NCBI GenBank assembly: GCA_009885355.1
Contig: VFKW01000124.1
Coordinates: 1 to 5,542, forward strand
Direction of reading: 5' to 3'
From: Candidatus Berkelbacteria bacterium
GTDB taxonomy: Bacteria; Patescibacteriota; UBA1384; VFKW01
DNA: 5,542 nt
This document shows, one piece after another, positions 5,491-5,542 of this stretch. Position 1 is the first letter of the stretch; each line of letters begins with the position of its first letter. Under the pieces are notes generated by a model. It searched no databases. It had not been told where the DNA came from and worked only from the letters and a program-made list of their open reading frames with translations. The position numbers and the translations under genes are program-made.

Positions 5491-5533
5491 TTTACATTAA
5501 AAATCCTGGCAATGCCAGGATTTTTAATGTAAA
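5491..5533. terminator. Bidirectional intrinsic terminator after GAPDH
   Basis: A perfect 20-base inverted repeat (5491-5510 with 5514-5533) is separated by the three-base loop AAT. The GC-rich tip CCTGGC/GCCAGG is flanked by AAAAA on the left (5499-5503) and TTTTT on the right (5521-5525), so it can end transcription from either direction. It begins ten bases after the GAPDH stop and marks the end of the block; a convergent gene may lie just beyond the window. Confidence 0.9.
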
Positions 5534-5542
5534 GTAATACTA

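Noticed and set aside
1..5542. A novel defence, mobile or secretion system
   Set aside because: All six genes are recognisable central-metabolism enzymes of normal length; there are no transposase, integrase, toxin or membrane-protein features.

Overview
The window holds six complete genes, all on the + strand, that form a compact sugar-phosphate block. In order they are ribulose-phosphate 3-epimerase (33-683), the N-terminal half of transketolase (680-1489), the C-terminal half of transketolase (1486-2418), class II fructose-bisphosphate aldolase (2484-3329), a PfkB/ribokinase-family sugar kinase (3329-4312) and type I glyceraldehyde-3-phosphate dehydrogenase (4483-5481). A strong hairpin terminator (5491-5533) closes the block.

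Organism (inference): the best fit is a Candidate Phyla Radiation / Patescibacteria bacterium. The grounds are the split transketolase, the very tight gene packing with 1- and 4-base stop/start overlaps, lysine- and isoleucine-rich proteins with moderately low GC, strong AAGGAGG-type ribosome sites, and low-complexity intergenic repeats (GGAAATT heptads and TAGCTACTAG-type arms) of a kind I associate with such genomes. TGA ends two of the genes, so the TGA=Gly code of Gracilibacteria/Absconditabacteria does not apply. I cannot assign a lineage from sequence alone.

Layout: the first three genes are joined by ATGA overlaps and are almost certainly one translationally coupled unit. A 65-base gap (2419-2483) carries a small stem around a heptad tandem repeat, then a strong Shine-Dalgarno site opens the aldolase gene. 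The kinase starts with GTG overlapping the aldolase stop codon by one base. A 170-base gap (4313-4482) precedes GAPDH and is the most unusual DNA here. It holds two diverged copies of a palindromic element with a shared double-hairpin core, plus candidate promoters. The first bases of the window match the tail of the second copy, so the epimerase may be preceded by a similar element.

How the genes work together: epimerase and transketolase interconvert pentose phosphates with fructose-6-phosphate and glyceraldehyde-3-phosphate. The aldolase links hexose (or heptulose) bisphosphate to triose phosphates, and GAPDH draws off glyceraldehyde-3-phosphate into lower glycolysis. The kinase is unassigned but sits where a phosphofructokinase-type activity would be useful. 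The enzymes themselves are ordinary central metabolism. The points worth attention are the intergenic elements, a zinc-ligand substitution in the epimerase and the unknown substrate of the kinase. I see no defence, mobile or otherwise exotic system.
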